Below are positions 11,715-23,500 of a DNA stretch of 64,000 bases, piece by piece (within the stretch, counting starts at the first letter, position 1; every line of letters begins with the position of its first letter). The notes under the pieces are model-generated. The model saw only the letters and a list, made by a program, of their open reading frames with translations, did no database searches and was not told the DNA's origin. The stretch comes from Akebia trifoliata (lineage: Eukaryota > Streptophyta > Magnoliopsida > Ranunculales > Lardizabalaceae), in NCBI GenBank assembly GCA_017979445.1, contig CM030706.1, positions 9,720,967-9,784,966 on the forward strand, in the 5' to 3' direction. The position numbers were made by a program, and so were the translations under genes.

Positions 11715-11957
11715 GGGATAATGACCACAAAGACCTTTTTTTTTTAAATATGTACTAACAAGTCCCTTCTAAAAGGTATACTTTTTAGAATTCACTTTAT
11801 TAAATATTACTCTAAAAAGGATTTTTGAAGCAAAAATATTGTAATTACCCTTTCAACGATTTTTGAGGTTTAAAGAAACATATTTATTTGAGAATATTTG
11901 AGGTACTCATATGTTTTGAAATTAATGACATACCCCTTGACTATGGTCATCTCTTAT
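11715..11957 (+). repeat. Left part of an AT-rich dispersed repeat (copy 1)
   Basis: GGGATAATGACC...AAGTCCCTT...GATTTTTGAAGCAAAAAT...TTAATGACATACCCCTTGACTATGGTCATCTCTTATA closely parallels 51566-51815. The start GGGATAATGACC aligns with the terminus GGGGACAATGACC of the full copy. I cannot identify its right end here. Non-coding. Confidence 0.65.
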
Positions 11958-12108
11958 AGATCAATGGAAAAAAGATTTAAATGAAGAAAAAAACCCTTGT
12001 TTTTTTTTTGCCAAAACTAGTAATCTGTAACTCACATAGATGATGATGACTACAACAATAATGATAATGATGGAGATGAGTATGGTCATCATCATCATCA
12101 AACTTATT

Positions 12109-12110
<2 letters not shown>

Positions 12111-12188
<78 letters not shown>
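12111..12188. repeat. (CT)n followed by (TA)n microsatellite
   Basis: A CT tract of about 30 bp, a short spacer, then a TA tract of about 45 bp that abuts the first base of foldback element E5. Confidence 0.95.
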
Positions 12189-12190
<2 letters not shown>

Positions 12191-12567
12191 GTCCCTATCC
12201 GTGGCCAACAGTTTGGCAAACATTTTGGCAAACACTTTTTCAAAACATGGGTTAGAGGTCTTGGAATGGGCTGATTTTTGGTGAGGATGATGTCTACGGT
12301 GAGGAGATCATCCTCACCAAAAATCAGCTCATTCCAAAACTTCTAGCCCCATTTTACAAGTTGAAAAATCGTGAACCGTCCATTTTTTGTAAACCATTTT
12401 TGATGAGGTTAGAAGTTTTGGAATGGGCTGATTTTTGGTGATGATGATCTCCTCACCATAGAGATCATCCTCACCAAAAATCAGCCCATTCCAAGACCTC
12501 TAACCCATGTTTTGAAAAATGTGTTTGCCAAAATGTTTGCCAAACTGTTGGCCATGGATCGCTACCC
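12189..12567. mobile_element. Foldback MITE E5, 379 bp
   Basis: Starts GGGTCCCTATCCGTGGCCAACA and ends ...GGCCATGGATCGCTACCC. The terminal arms of about 65 bp are nearly perfect inverted repeats (CAACAGTTTGGCAAACATTT on both). Inside are hairpin 1 (about 12250-12342), the linker with TTTACAAGTTG / TTTGTAAA, and hairpin 2 (about 12411-12500). The left flank is (TA)n; the right flank is only TATAT, shared with E6. Non-coding. Confidence 0.9.
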
Positions 12568-12572
12568 TATAT

Positions 12573-12951
12573 GGGTCCCTATCCGTGGCCAACAGTTTGG
12601 CAAACATTTTGGCAAACACTTTTTCAAAACATGGGTTAGAGGTCTTGGAATGGGCTGATTTTTGGTGAGGATGATGTCTACGGTGAGGAGATCATCCTCA
12701 CCAAAAATCAGCTCATTCCAAAACTTCTAGCCCCATTTTACAAGTTGAAAAATCGTGAACCGTCCATTTTTTGTAAACCATTTTTGATGAGGTTAGAAGT
12801 TTTGGAATGGGCTGATTTTTGGTGATGATGATCTCCTCACCATAGAGATCATCCTCACCAAAAATCAGCCCATTCCAAGACCTCTAACCCATGTTTTGAA
12901 AAATGTGTTTGCCAAAATGTTTGCCAAACTGTTGGCCATTGATCGCTACCC
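12573..12951. mobile_element. Foldback MITE E6, 379 bp (tandem copy of E5)
   Basis: Same sequence as E5 apart from very few substitutions (for example CCATTGATC for CCATGGATC at the right arm). Period 384 bp, with a 5-bp TATAT spacer on each side. Confidence 0.9.
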
Positions 12952-12956
12952 TATAT

Positions 12957-13320
12957 GGGTCCCTATCCGTGGCCAACAGTTTGGCAAACACTTTTTCAAA
13001 ACATGGGTTAGAGGTCTTGGAATGGGCTGATTTTTGGTGAGGATGATGTCTACGGTGAGGAGATCATCCTCACAAAAATCAGCTCATTCCAAAACTTCTA
13101 GCCCCATTTTACAAGTTGAAAAATCGTGAACCGTCCATTTTTTGTAAACCTTTTTGATGAGGTTAGAAGTTTTGGAATGGGCTGATTTTTGGTGATGATG
13201 ATCTCTCACCATAGAGATCATCCTCACCAAAAATCAGCCCATTCCAAGACCTCTAACCCATGTTTTGAAAAATGTGTTTGCCAAAATGTTTGCCAAACTG
13301 TTGGCCATTGATCGCTACCC
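12957..13320. mobile_element. Foldback MITE E7, 364 bp (third tandem copy)
   Basis: Matches E5 and E6 but lacks one AAACATTTTGGCA block of the left arm and a few single bases. It ends ...GATCGCTACCC at a short (TA)n tract, 13321-13336. Confidence 0.9.
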
Positions 13321-13343
13321 TATATATATATATATAAGAAGAC

Positions 13344-14378
13344 AATGTTGTCAAATGCGATTTTCAAAACATAATTTTGCGAGGCATATGCAAAGTTATG
13401 TTATTTGTAGAGTATGCGATGGCATAATATCCAACAGTCATAAATATGACCGTTGGACACATTTTTTTTTTTTACTTTCAAATCCATTTTTTTCCTATAA
13501 ATATCCCCCATACATCTACTACAACATATTCTTTACTCTGTAGTCTCTATTCTCTACTACCTTCTCTAAGATTCAAGATCAAGATTCTTGATTCAAGACT
13601 CTCAACTCCCAAGGCCAGATCAAGATTCAAGCAAGCATCATCAATCATCATTTATCATCAAGCTTCAAGCATTCAAGATCAAAAGACAAAAATACAAGAA
13701 TATAATAAGTCAAGAATCAAGATTCATATATCATAATCAATCATCATTCATCAAGCATTTAAGATTAAGAATTCAAGAATCAAGCTTTGATATTCAAGAT
13801 CAAGAATCAACTCATCAAGATTTTAAATCTTCATCTCTCCAAGAATTCAAGTCTCTCTACAATACACTTAATCAAATTCAACTCACTCTCAAGTCTCAAG
13901 TCAACTCACCCTTATCTTTATTTTTCATTCCAAAATAAAATCTCATCTTCTCAACTCTTAACACTTGAGGAATTTATATATTTTTTAATTGTTAAATTTT
14001 TATTGTATGTTAGTTAACTTGCTGTAAGTTAAAACTTAGAAGTTAGAACATACTTTGACTTTTATTGAATACACAAATATAGATACGTGTTGTACTCTCA
14101 TTTGGATTACCTAGAGCTTTGAAGTTTAAAGTTAGAAAAAATTCACACATTCACACTTTAGAATTTAGAAGAACATCACACATTCACTATCACTAATACC
14201 ACTACCATGTCTTTCTCATTGGTCAACCCTTCCTTAAGGCCAAAGTTTAATGACCCCAGTTGGAAATATCGACATTATGGCAATGCAAACAAAAAAAAAA
14301 ATTAAATTAAATTGTGTGTGAGTTATGCAATTGCATAAGTCAAGTTAGCATTGCACGCCACAAACAACATCTAGTACT
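13344..14378 (+). promoter_or_regulatory. Likely 5' end and leader region of a hAT element
   Basis: CAATGTTGTCAAATGCGATTTTC resembles plant hAT termini. A TATA-like CCTATAAATATCCCCC lies near 13494. It is followed by about 400 bp of ATTCAAGATCAAG-type simple sequence (13565-13870) typical of long untranslated leaders. Open frames across it read the low-complexity repeat and are not genes. No TSD could be confirmed, so the left boundary is tentative. Confidence 0.45.
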
Positions 14379-15425
14379 ATGTCGAGATCAAATGCAAGGG
14401 CAAGTGACAAGGTTACACCCGAGATCCGAAGGGAGATCATGGAATATATGGATAAGATGTCTTGGAAAAAAAACAAGTTGATGCAATTAACTTAGAAAGC
14501 CACATTAAAGGTGGTGGGATTGATAAGGACAACAATGACATCATTGTATATGATACTCCTTCTACGTTGACAAGACGTATTCAGTCACCAGTTCCTCTCT
14601 TATGAAAAACTACTAAAAGAGTTTAAGCACGTGGTCCACTTAATAAGTGGTGTAAACCACATCTAGAGGATGTGATTGATCAAAGAGCAATGGATGAAGG
14701 TCCAATTCAAACAATCATAGAACATAGTACTAAAGATAAGAAAACTACCATTCAGTACATATCTAAATGGTTATACCAAGACGATATTTTTTTCAATACC
14801 GTTAAATTAAAAAGCATCAAAGTAATGGTGGAAGCGATTGGTCAATTTGGACCTAACCTCAAACCATCTTCATACCATTAAATACTAGAGTCATGTCTAA
14901 AAAAGGAGGTAGAGTTTACCCAAGATTTAATTATTGAATATCGATAAACTTAAAAAATCTATGGATGTACTCTATTGAACGACAGGTGGATATATAGAAT
15001 TGATCAAATAATAATTAACTTTTTAGTTAACTATCCTACATGAATAATGTTCTTTAAAGGCTCATTCTCATATGACTGAGTATTTATTCCAATTGTTAAA
15101 TAAAATAATTGATGTAATTGGTGAAAAATATATTGTCCCAGTTGTAACTGATAATGTTGTCATCTATGTCGATCACTTTTTAATGGCTAAGAGGCCTTAC
15201 TTATATTGATCTTCACGTGTAGCACATTACATAGATCTCATATTAGAAGATATAGGTAAATTGCATATATGTACTATAGCTAAAACTAGAAAAGTTATTT
15301 TATATATATAAGCATATTTTACTTTTACAAAGAATGCATGTTCCTATAAATGGTAATTTACTTAGACCTGCAATCACATGTTTTGCTATTACTTTTTTGA
15401 CACGACAAAACCTTCATAGGAAAAA
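14379..15425 (+). pseudogene. Dead hAT-family transposase (DUF659 type)
   Basis: An ATG at 14379 opens a short N-terminal frame (MSRSNARASDKVTPEIRREI), then stops and frameshifts appear. At 14672-14881 the frame contains YISKWLYQDDIFFNTV and VEAIGQFGPNLKPSSYH, which match the conserved block of plant hAT transposases before the DUF659 domain. Further on, VVTDNVVIYV, the RVAHYIDLILEDIGK block and, in a shifted frame, NLLRPAITCFAITFLT match the DUF659 core and following segment. The C-terminal dimerisation domain is not found, and an LTR-like sequence begins at 15434. This is a truncated relic with several stops. Assignment rests on motif order rather than a database search. Confidence 0.75.
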
Positions 15426-15433
15426 GGCATAAA

Positions 15434-17028
15434 TGTAAACATCCCATTTTGCATTTGCCCGATCAGACAATCTATTACTAGTTGCTGTGAATTCCTAATG
15501 ATAAGCGCAAAATATGCGAAGAACTCAAAAGCTTGTGAGAGGCCCTCTTCCAGTTTTCTCTAATTATTTCATATTCCTCGTGATTTCATCTCCCTCTTAC
15601 TTGGCATGCTCAACCTAAAAATTACGCACATTTAAGATCACTACACTCTACCTATATTAAGCAAGTACACATGCTTAGGTTCGTCACACATTTCGTTAAT
15701 CTAGAGACCTCGCAACGTTAAGAAAATGAGATTTAGAAATAATCACATTGAAATCGTTCGTCAAAATTCAGAAAAATTGATAAAATGCCAAAATACCCCT
15801 CATGGGTCCCACACCTCTGAAATGTCTCAAAAGTACCCATGTTGTATTCGAAATGTGATTTTGAGTCTAATGAGACTAAAATTGGTGAAAACAAAGAATT
15901 TTAAAATTTTTATAAAAATGACTAAAATGACCTTGACGTTCAACTTTTACTTAAAAACCTCAATTCTTAGGAAAATGTGACTAAAAATAAACTTCTAACA
16001 ATATCCACGACCATCAAGAAAATCTAGAGATCCCATGCTTAGAAAAACAAAAAAATTTACATAAAATAACGAGATTTTTAACATAAAATAATGATTTCCA
16101 CTATGTAGAATGACACCAATCAATCATATAAAATGAGGATTTTCACTACCGAGAATAACATTAATCAATTGTGATGAAACAATAAAATTGGAATTTTAAT
16201 TTAATTACGAAATTGGGTATTGGACCCTTATAAAAATTTGAAATTTTACTTAGTACACCCCAATTTGAAATATCAATATAAATTAAGGGGATGTGTTAAT
16301 AGTAATTACTAGGGCTTATTATCCTTAATCTATTGATCAACCCATAATCAACCAACCAATAGTTGATTTAAACTATTGACCGACCAACTAATTAAAGCAT
16401 CGATCAATCAATTAAAAATTTAATCAATCGTGAATTAAAATTAAAACGATCAAATCAATTAACATAATAATCCTTGTACAAATTAAAAATTAAAATCTGA
16501 ATCAATCAAATCGAATTAAAAAATTACCAATCCAAATTCCTCAAACCGATCAACTAAATTTTTAACCAATCAACCAAGTACCTAGCCCAACAGTCCCTTA
16601 TTGGTCCACCTATCAAAGTAACATAAACCACAAGAAGCGTGGGATCACCACCCCAAAAATCTCTCATGTCCCCAAATATTTCCCCAATGGATCCACCAAA
16701 AGAAGAAAAAAATAGAAAAGAGAAGAAAAAAGAAATTTTTTTTGTAAAAAGAGGTTCTCTCGACACTCTTTCTTTCATTTTTTTTTTTCACACTCACGAA
16801 CACATGGTTGATAGGCTCAGTCAAGCTAAAGGGAAAGAAAAGAAAATAGGAAAAAGGGAAAAAAGTTTTTGAAATAAAAATCTATAAAAGGAAAGAATAA
16901 AAAACACGAAAGGGATTTTCCCTCATTCTCTCTCTCGTAGTAACAAGAGAAACAAAAAAAGAAAGAAGAGAAAAAAAAATGAGAAGAAGAAGAGAATTTG
17001 ACATACTTGCGTTTTAAACTCCCTGTGG
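15434..17028 (+). mobile_element. Probable decayed Gypsy LTR fragment
   Basis: TGTAAACATCCCATTTTGCATTTGCCCGATCAGACAA resembles the LTR start at 18515 (TGTAGACACCCCATTTTTGCACTCGCCTGATTAATCAA). Downstream text has the same style (AAAATACCCCTCAT, GGACCCTTATAAA), and a TATA-like CTATAAAAGG lies near 16884. The expected LTR 3' blocks are absent; the sequence is cut at 17029 by a Copia insertion and I could not find the end beyond 34292. The open frames at 15726, 16554, 16639 and 16826 show no known protein. Confidence 0.4.
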
Positions 17029-17033
17029 TATCA

Positions 17034-17524
17034 GCAATAGTAGTTGGTGTGGCAATAACATTTATCAGCACTAGTTGGTGTGGCAATAGCATATCTCTCT
17101 CTATTATAAATATAACAGCTATCTTGTGGTAGAATAAGTTAGATAGAAATCTGTAAAATTAAAGAGAGGGCTAGGAGAGATTACAAAGAAAGAGGTTGAT
17201 CTTCTCTTTGATTAAAAATCGAGTTTTTTTCTTGAGACGAACTTGCGGGTTGTGCAAGTTGTTGGTTTCTTCATATAGTGGATTCTCCCTTCACCCCCGT
17301 GGACGTAGGCACATCGTCGAACCATGTAAATATTGTGTGAGCATCTCTTTATTTGCTATTTACGTTCGTAGTTAGTTTTACTTTACTTTGATTGCTAGTA
17401 GTGTTGGTTATTGCATGTTGGTGTGTTTTGGAACTTAGTATAAGTTCTGATTTTGGAACTTGGTATAAGTTTCGATAAAGGGTTTCTTTCTAGGTGGTTT
17501 GCTTCCGTGGCTTCCCTCCTAACA
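17034..17524 (+). repeat. 5' LTR of the Copia element (491 bp)
   Basis: Begins TGTGGTATCAGCAATAG and ends CTCCTAACA. It contains two copies of TAGTTGGTGTGGCAATA and a TATA-like CTATTATAAATATA near 17101. A ~21-bp TGGAACTTRGTATAAGTT duplication near 17435 is missing from the 3' LTR. Confidence 0.9.
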
Positions 17525-17637
17525 ATTGGTATCAAAGCCCTTATTCAAATCAGGGTGGTTAAGCTCCAATTTGGGGTATTTGCTTGGGTATTGTGTAGTA
17601 TACATAAGGTGTTTGTTGAAATTCCTGAGAGAAGCTG

Positions 17638-18515
17638 GTGTTGTTAAACAAGCGGATAATGGCGTCTACTAACGGAACCGTCAAAGTGGGAAAGTATGAG
17701 ATAGAGAAGTTCAATGGGAAAAATGATTATTCCTATTGGAGGATGCAAATGAAAATTTTGCTAATCTCACAGAAATTGCATAAGGCGTTGGCAGGAAAAG
17801 AAAAGAAACACAAAGACATGTCTGATGAAGATTGGAAAGAGTTAGATCTCGAAGCACGAGCGTCGATAATTCTATGCCTTGAAAGGGATGTAGCTTTCTT
17901 GGTAGATGGAGAGGTAACGGCTGCGGGTGTGTGGTCAAAGTTAGAAAACAACTTCATGACGAAGATTCTAACAAATCAGATATATTTGAAGTCTAGATTG
18001 TATACTTGCAAGATGGAGGAGATACACTAATCTGGGAGTACATTAACAAGTTTGATAGGATCATATCATATTTGAAAGATATTGATGTGAAGGTAGAAGA
18101 TGAGGATCGAGCACTTTTGTTACTTCTTTTGTTGCCAAAGTCATATGAGTATCTTGTACAAACATTGATGCTTGTGGGTGAAAATTTAACGAAGAATGAG
18201 ACTAGAACATCACTTCTAGTAGATGATCTTCAAAAGATTGCAACTAGTGGCATGGCTACTAGTGGTAATAAGGAGCAAGCACAGGGGCTGTTTGTAAGAG
18301 GAAGAAGAAATGAGTGAGGAAAAGGCAATGGAGGAAAGTCTAGATCGAGTTCTAGACCTCTTGCAGAAAGATCGTGTTTGAAATGCGGTGAGCTTGGGCA
18401 TTTCAAGGCAAATTGCCCTAACAAAAGAGTAGGCGAGAAAAAGAACAACAAAAGCAAGTTTAATGGGAAGCAACAAGGCACGCAAGAGGCTAGCTATGCC
18501 TTGGAAGAAGGGAGT
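17638..18515 (+). pseudogene. Copia gag, frameshifted (5' portion)
   Basis: Gag polyprotein N-terminal part. The frame opens MASTNGTVKVGKYEIEKFNG at 17656 (an in-frame ATG lies at 17638) and carries the FNGKNDYSYWRMQMK and LWxKLE-type features of UBN2 gag. It shifts frame near 18030 into 18006-18317 (FDRIISYLKDIDVKVEDEDR). After a stop at 18315-18317 the zinc knuckle CLKCGELGHFKANC (CX2CX4HX4C) is encoded near 18369-18410. The reading is cut at 18515 by the Gypsy LTR. Gag packages retroelement RNA into cytoplasmic particles; this copy cannot make the full protein. Confidence 0.85.
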
Positions 18516-20284
18516 GTAGACACCCCATTTTTGCACTCGCCTGATTAATCAACTCGTCAACCCGATCGCAAGGATTCCCAATGATGGATGTGTATTCCGT
18601 TGCTTTACTTTATTACCAGATTTGTTTCAGAAATCCAGATGAGGTATCTCGAATTGACAAAACCTTAGAAACCACGCTACGCTAGGAAAATACGACCCCA
18701 GAAACATAGAAATCATCATCTTGCAAACCAAAAAGAAGCTTCACGATAAAAATCACTAAAAAATTGACCAAATTACCAAAATACCCCTAACATCAAAACA
18801 ACCCTAGAGCCTACGTTACGCTTAGGAAAACTCTCTCGAACACATAAAATAACAAATCGGAACCAAATAGATCATTTCACCAATTTTAACAGAATTTGAC
18901 AAAATTACGAAAATGCCCCTCATAAAATTCACAATCATTTCACATAAAAATTTTCATAAAGGATACAAACCAACATTTCCATTGAATTCCTTACGAAAAA
19001 CTGATTCTAAAACATCCTAGAACATCAAAAACTGACTTAAAATGTGAAAAGTCCTCTCCGGGGGCAAAACGGTAATTTCACAATTTTCATAATTAAAAAA
19101 TTCGAAATTAATAAATAAAATATTAAATAATTAAATTTAAACATTAATGAAATTAATTTAAAATTTTGAACCTAAAAATCGATTAATCGGACTCTCAGGC
19201 AAAATTGTTGAGGGTTCGTGGGATATTTCTTTAAGGACCCCTCCATTTGGGGGTCCAAAGAATTAAAGAAATAATGGAAGGGGGTTCTTCAAAAATTAAA
19301 AGTCAATCAAGTGAGACTGAAGTCAAAATTAAAATCAATTAAGCAAGACTGAAGTCAAGATATTAAAAGTCAATTAAGCAAGACTGAAGTCAAGATATTA
19401 AAAGTCAATCAATTAAGACTGAAGTCAAAACAATAAAAGTCAATCAAATAAGACCAAAAGTCATAATAGAATTCTAATTAAATAATAACTCTATCTGATA
19501 GAGTTCTAACTTAAAAATAATTCTACCTAAAATAATTTGAATTAAAACACAATTCTACCTAAAACAATTCTAACTTAAACACAATTCTACCTAAAACAAG
19601 TCAAACTAAAACACAACTCTAATTAAAAGATCTCTAATTAAACACTAACTCTATCCAAATCAACCCCTAAAAACATCTATGAATAGAGGTGCTCACACCC
19701 TATTTTCGTATCAAATCATAAACCCTAGGAGAAGTAGGTCTAGAAGCTCCCATAGCTCCCCAAAAACCCTAATTTTGGAGTCCCAACTCCTTACCTAACA
19801 TCCCCCTTCAATTTTAGTCTAGAAAACACCTAAAATCTCTCCAAAAACACCCCTAAATCCGCAAAAAACTTGAAGAGTTCAGATTCAGAAATAAGGAGGT
19901 ACCTTGATCTAGGAGATCCGAAGTCAAATCCGGAGACAAACGAAGCAAGGGAGCACGGCACAAGGGGCTCTTTTTGTCAAATCTGAGGGAACAAAGTCCT
20001 TGCTATCGGAAAGGTAATTTTTTATTTTTATTTGTTTTTATCTAGGTTTTAGCAATGTAATTTACTTGGGAAGTTAGTAGAGACCGGCTTTGGCCGGGCG
20101 GGGTTGGTGCCTAACACCTTCCAACCCCGTAACATGATCCCCGGACCTTTTTTCACTTTCGTAGATTAGTTTGCTTTTCTTTTAGAGTCAGTTTGGTTCC
20201 TAGACCACAATAACTAGGTGGCGACTCCCAAACCTCAAGGGTCAAAAGCGGATCCGCGCACCCCGCGGATCGAGGGCGCTTTCA
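18515..20284 (+). repeat. 5' LTR of the Gypsy element (1,770 bp)
   Basis: Begins TGTAGACACCCC and ends GGGCGCTTTCA. Tandem motifs AAAGTCAATYAAGYAAGACTGAAGTCAAG (about 19300-19450) and ATTCTACCTAAAACAATTCTAA (about 19515-19610) lie upstream of a TATA-box position at 19678-19686. Here that site reads CTATGAATAG, while the 3' LTR has CTATAAATAG. The 3' blocks GGTTGGTGCCTAACACCTTCC and AGGTGGCGACTCCC are typical of this lineage. Confidence 0.95.
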
Positions 20285-20285
20285 G

Positions 20286-20304
20286 TGGCGACTCCGCTGG
20301 GGAC
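20286..20304 (+). promoter_or_regulatory. Primer binding site, tRNA-Arg
   Basis: TGGCGACTCCGCTGGGGAC starts two bases after the LTR. It is complementary to the 3' end of a plant tRNA-Arg (acceptor ...CCCCAGCGGAGTCG plus CCA), the primer reported for Ogre/Tat-type elements. Confidence 0.9.
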
Positions 20305-20523
20305 ATTGAGGATCAAACTTGAAAAACCCCAAGTATGGGAGCATTGCCAAGATGACCTAGTTTTTTTTATTATTTAGTTGGATTTATTTTATTTATTTTT
20401 TCTGTTTATTTATTTTTTTTTGTATTGATTGTAGATGATTTTGGGTATTGCATTTTTTCTTTTCAATAAAGGATCACTTTTTGATGACCCATAAATAATG
20501 AAAGATTCAAATTGATGGAATGA

Positions 20524-21874
20524 TGAAGGTTGGACAGAAATATTAAAACGTTTTTAGAGAATATTCTAGTGAGAATTAAGTCTGAGAGCCTCTTAATAAA
20601 ACATAGATCTCATCGAGTAGATTAATTTAGAATCTGAGTTCACTCAATTTCGTTATCAGAAGCCTTAGATATCATCGATGCAAGTTCAATCTGTAAATCT
20701 GGAATTATTTCTGAATGAAAGTTGGGACAGCAACGTTAAAATTTTTTTACAGAACATTCTAGTGAGAATTAAGTCTGGGAACCTCTTAATAAAACGTAGA
20801 TCTCATCGAGTAGATTAATTTAGAACTTGAGTTCACTCAATTTCGTTATCAGAAGCCTTAGATATCATCGATGCAAGTTCAATCTGTAAATCTGGAATTA
20901 TTTCTGAATGAAAGTTGGGACAGCAATGTTAAAACTCTTTTACAGAACATTCTAGTGAGAATTAAATCTGGGAACCTCTTAATAAAACGTAAATCTCATC
21001 GAGTAGATTAATTTAGAACTTGATTTCACTCAATTTCGATATCGGAAGCCTTAGATATCATCGATACAAGTTCAATCTGTAAATCTGGAATTTTTTCTGA
21101 ATGAAAGTTGGGACAGCAACGTTAAAACGTTTTTAGAGAATATTCTAGTGAGAATTAAGTCTGAGAGCCTCTTAATAAAACATAGATCTCATCGAGTAGA
21201 TTAATTTAGAATCTGAGTTCACTCAATTTCGTTATCGGAAGCCTTAGATATCATCGATGCAAGTTCAATCTGTAAATCTGGAATTATTTCTGAATGAAAG
21301 TTGGGACAGCAACGTTAAAATTTTTTTACAGAACATTCTAGTGAGAATTAAGTCTGGGAACCTCTTAATAAAACGTAGATCTCATCGAGTAGATTAATTT
21401 AGAACTTGAGTTCACTCAATTTCGTTATCAGAAGCCTTAGATATCATCGATGCAAGTTCAATCTGTAAATCTGGAATTATTTCTGAATGAAAGTTGGGAC
21501 AGCAATGTTAAAACTCTTTTACAGAACATTCTAGTGAGAATTAAATCTGGGAACCTATTAATAAAACGTAAATCTCATCGAGTAGATTAATTTAGAACTT
21601 GATTTCACTCAATTTCGATATCGGAAGCCTTAGATATCATCGATACAAGTTCAATCTGTAAATCTGGAATTTTTTCTGAATGAAAGTTGGGACAGCAACG
21701 TTAAAACGTTTTTACAGAACATTCTGGTGAGAACTAAGTCTGGACACCTATTAATAAAATGTAAATCTCATTGAGTAGATTAATTTAGAACTTGAGTTCA
21801 CTCGATTTCGTTATCGAGAGCCTTAGATATCATCGATGCAAGTTCAGATTGTATTTTCCTAATTCACAGAAAAT
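20524..21874 (+). repeat. 193-bp tandem repeat, 7 units, in higher-order trimers
   Basis: Unit starts (GAAAGTTGGGACAGCAA...) fall at 20524, 20717, 20910, 21103, 21296, 21489 and 21682, exactly 193 bp apart. Units 1-3 match units 4-6 in order: 1 and 4 share TTTTTAGAGAATATT and AACATAGATC; 2 and 5 share AAATTTTTTTACAG; 3 and 6 share AAACTCTTTTACAG. The array is therefore a duplicated 579-bp trimer plus one diverged unit. Non-coding. Confidence 0.92.
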
Positions 21875-23230
21875 CTGAATTTATCTAATGTTGGCACAAT
21901 TAATGTTCTTGAGAGTGAGCTCATCTCAACCATTGTCATTCTATCATCACTGTAACACCTATTGGAATGTCGATTTATTTTGGATCACCTAAAAGTGATC
22001 ATTGATTGGACCTTAAAAATTATAAAAATTGTGCCTATTGCGATGATTAGATCTAATTAATTATTATAGGCCCTTATTTATTAATTGATTTGCTAATTGA
22101 TGAATGCTAGAGATGTGCACGTTTAAAGCTTGAATTAAACCATATGAGTATGTTCCTGATCGATGTTTGCTTGCACTTGTATGATTTAATATCCTCTCTT
22201 GATTGGTTTGATTGGACCCATGGGCCCATTTGTTTGAAAAAGGCCCCGGGCACACCCCACCCTGTTTTGCACACACCACATGCACGTTTACTGCTTTACT
22301 CACTTACACGTCCCATTTAGCCAACGTGGCACTGGTGTGTGGCTCAGTCTCTTCGGAGATGCGACGTCATTCATGAAACCCACAACTCCAGTCACGTACC
22401 TTAGGGTATATCGAACTGGGGCATCAATACCATCTGATCAGGTGATTCTGAGAGACAAATTGATGCACCCATGCTGGGGCGACCTGAGCCTTTGACCTAT
22501 TGTAAGCCACACAGTCACATGTCCCGATTGCCAACGTATTACTAGTACGTGGTCGGTCCCCTCGTGGGATGCCAAACCATTTATGAAAGCTACAACTCTT
22601 GACTCGTACCCGTAGGTATAAAAGGTAATCTAAGTATATCAATTGCACTTCTTGGTCAAAATCGGTGCCTAAGCAAGATCTTGCCCCGCTGTACCCTACT
22701 GTACGAGGGGGATAGACTACGTCTATTCTAGACGAGAGGTATTTAAGTGGGCCCTTGCTCAGCATTGTGCGTCACCTCTCAACTGGAGATCAAACTGGCT
22801 GTTTTTGGCTTCAGAGAAGTGAATTGAGGTTTTAGATTATCACCTATACGGTGTATCAAACCAAGTCACCACGTATCGAAAGGTATATAGGTGTGCTTGG
22901 GCAAGGGTGGCTAGATAAAAATGCATTGCACGTAGTAAGCCTAGAGTCTAGAAACCTTCCCCATAGGTCACGACTCGAACTTATCGTGGGTGTTCCCGGA
23001 TTGTTTATTGAATGAATGCCTGTTGTTGGATGAATGTTTGTGAGTGATATGAATGTTGAGATCAAAGTGCATGATTGTCCTCAAGGATCAAAGAAATTTT
23101 ATTTTTGAAAATTAAAATGGGTGCACCGACCCAGTAAAGAGTCCATTCTTTTACAATAATGACCCAGTCCATCCCGATCCAACAATCATGATGGACCGGG
23201 CCAGTTAAATCAAAATGGAAATCGAATTTT
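21875..23230 (+). other. Gypsy internal region, non-coding, with a diverged duplication
   Basis: No protein domain recognised. A segment near 22310-22420 (CCAACGTGGCACTGGTGTGTGGCTCAGTC...CACAACTCCAGTCACGTACC) is echoed near 22530-22620 (CCAACGTATTACTAGTACGTGGTCGGTCC...TACAACTCTTGACTCGTACC), a tandem duplication of about 210 bp. This region is more GC-rich than its surroundings. Open frames at 22064-22765 have no family I know. Confidence 0.55.
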
Positions 23231-23234
23231 CAAA

Positions 23235-23500
23235 GAAGAAAAAGAAAATATTTTTCAAAAAAAAAAAAAAAAAAGGAGATTATTTTCCAAAATAAGGCTT
23301 CTTTAGAAGAAACATTTTTCAGAAAATATATTTTTCAGAATAAAATATTTTTCAAAAGAAGTGTTTTCCAGAAAAAATGTTATTCTCTAGAAAAAATGTT
23401 TTCTAAAAAAAAAATGTTTTCTAAAAAAAAAATGTTTTCTAAAAAAAAAATGTTTTCCAGAAGAAAATGTTTTCCAAAAAAAAAAAAAAAAGGAAAATTT
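23235..23500 (+). repeat. A-rich short tandem repeats (AAAATGTTTTCTAAA)
   Basis: A poly-A run is followed by repeats of about 17-20 bp centred on AAAATGTTTTC(T/C)AAA. The apparent 66-aa frame at 23396 is this repeat read in frame. Confidence 0.85.

Noticed and set aside
22064..22765. Open frames of 71-113 aa in the GC-rich part of the Gypsy interior
   Set aside because: No motif, opposing frames overlap, and the sequence is explained by a non-coding duplication.
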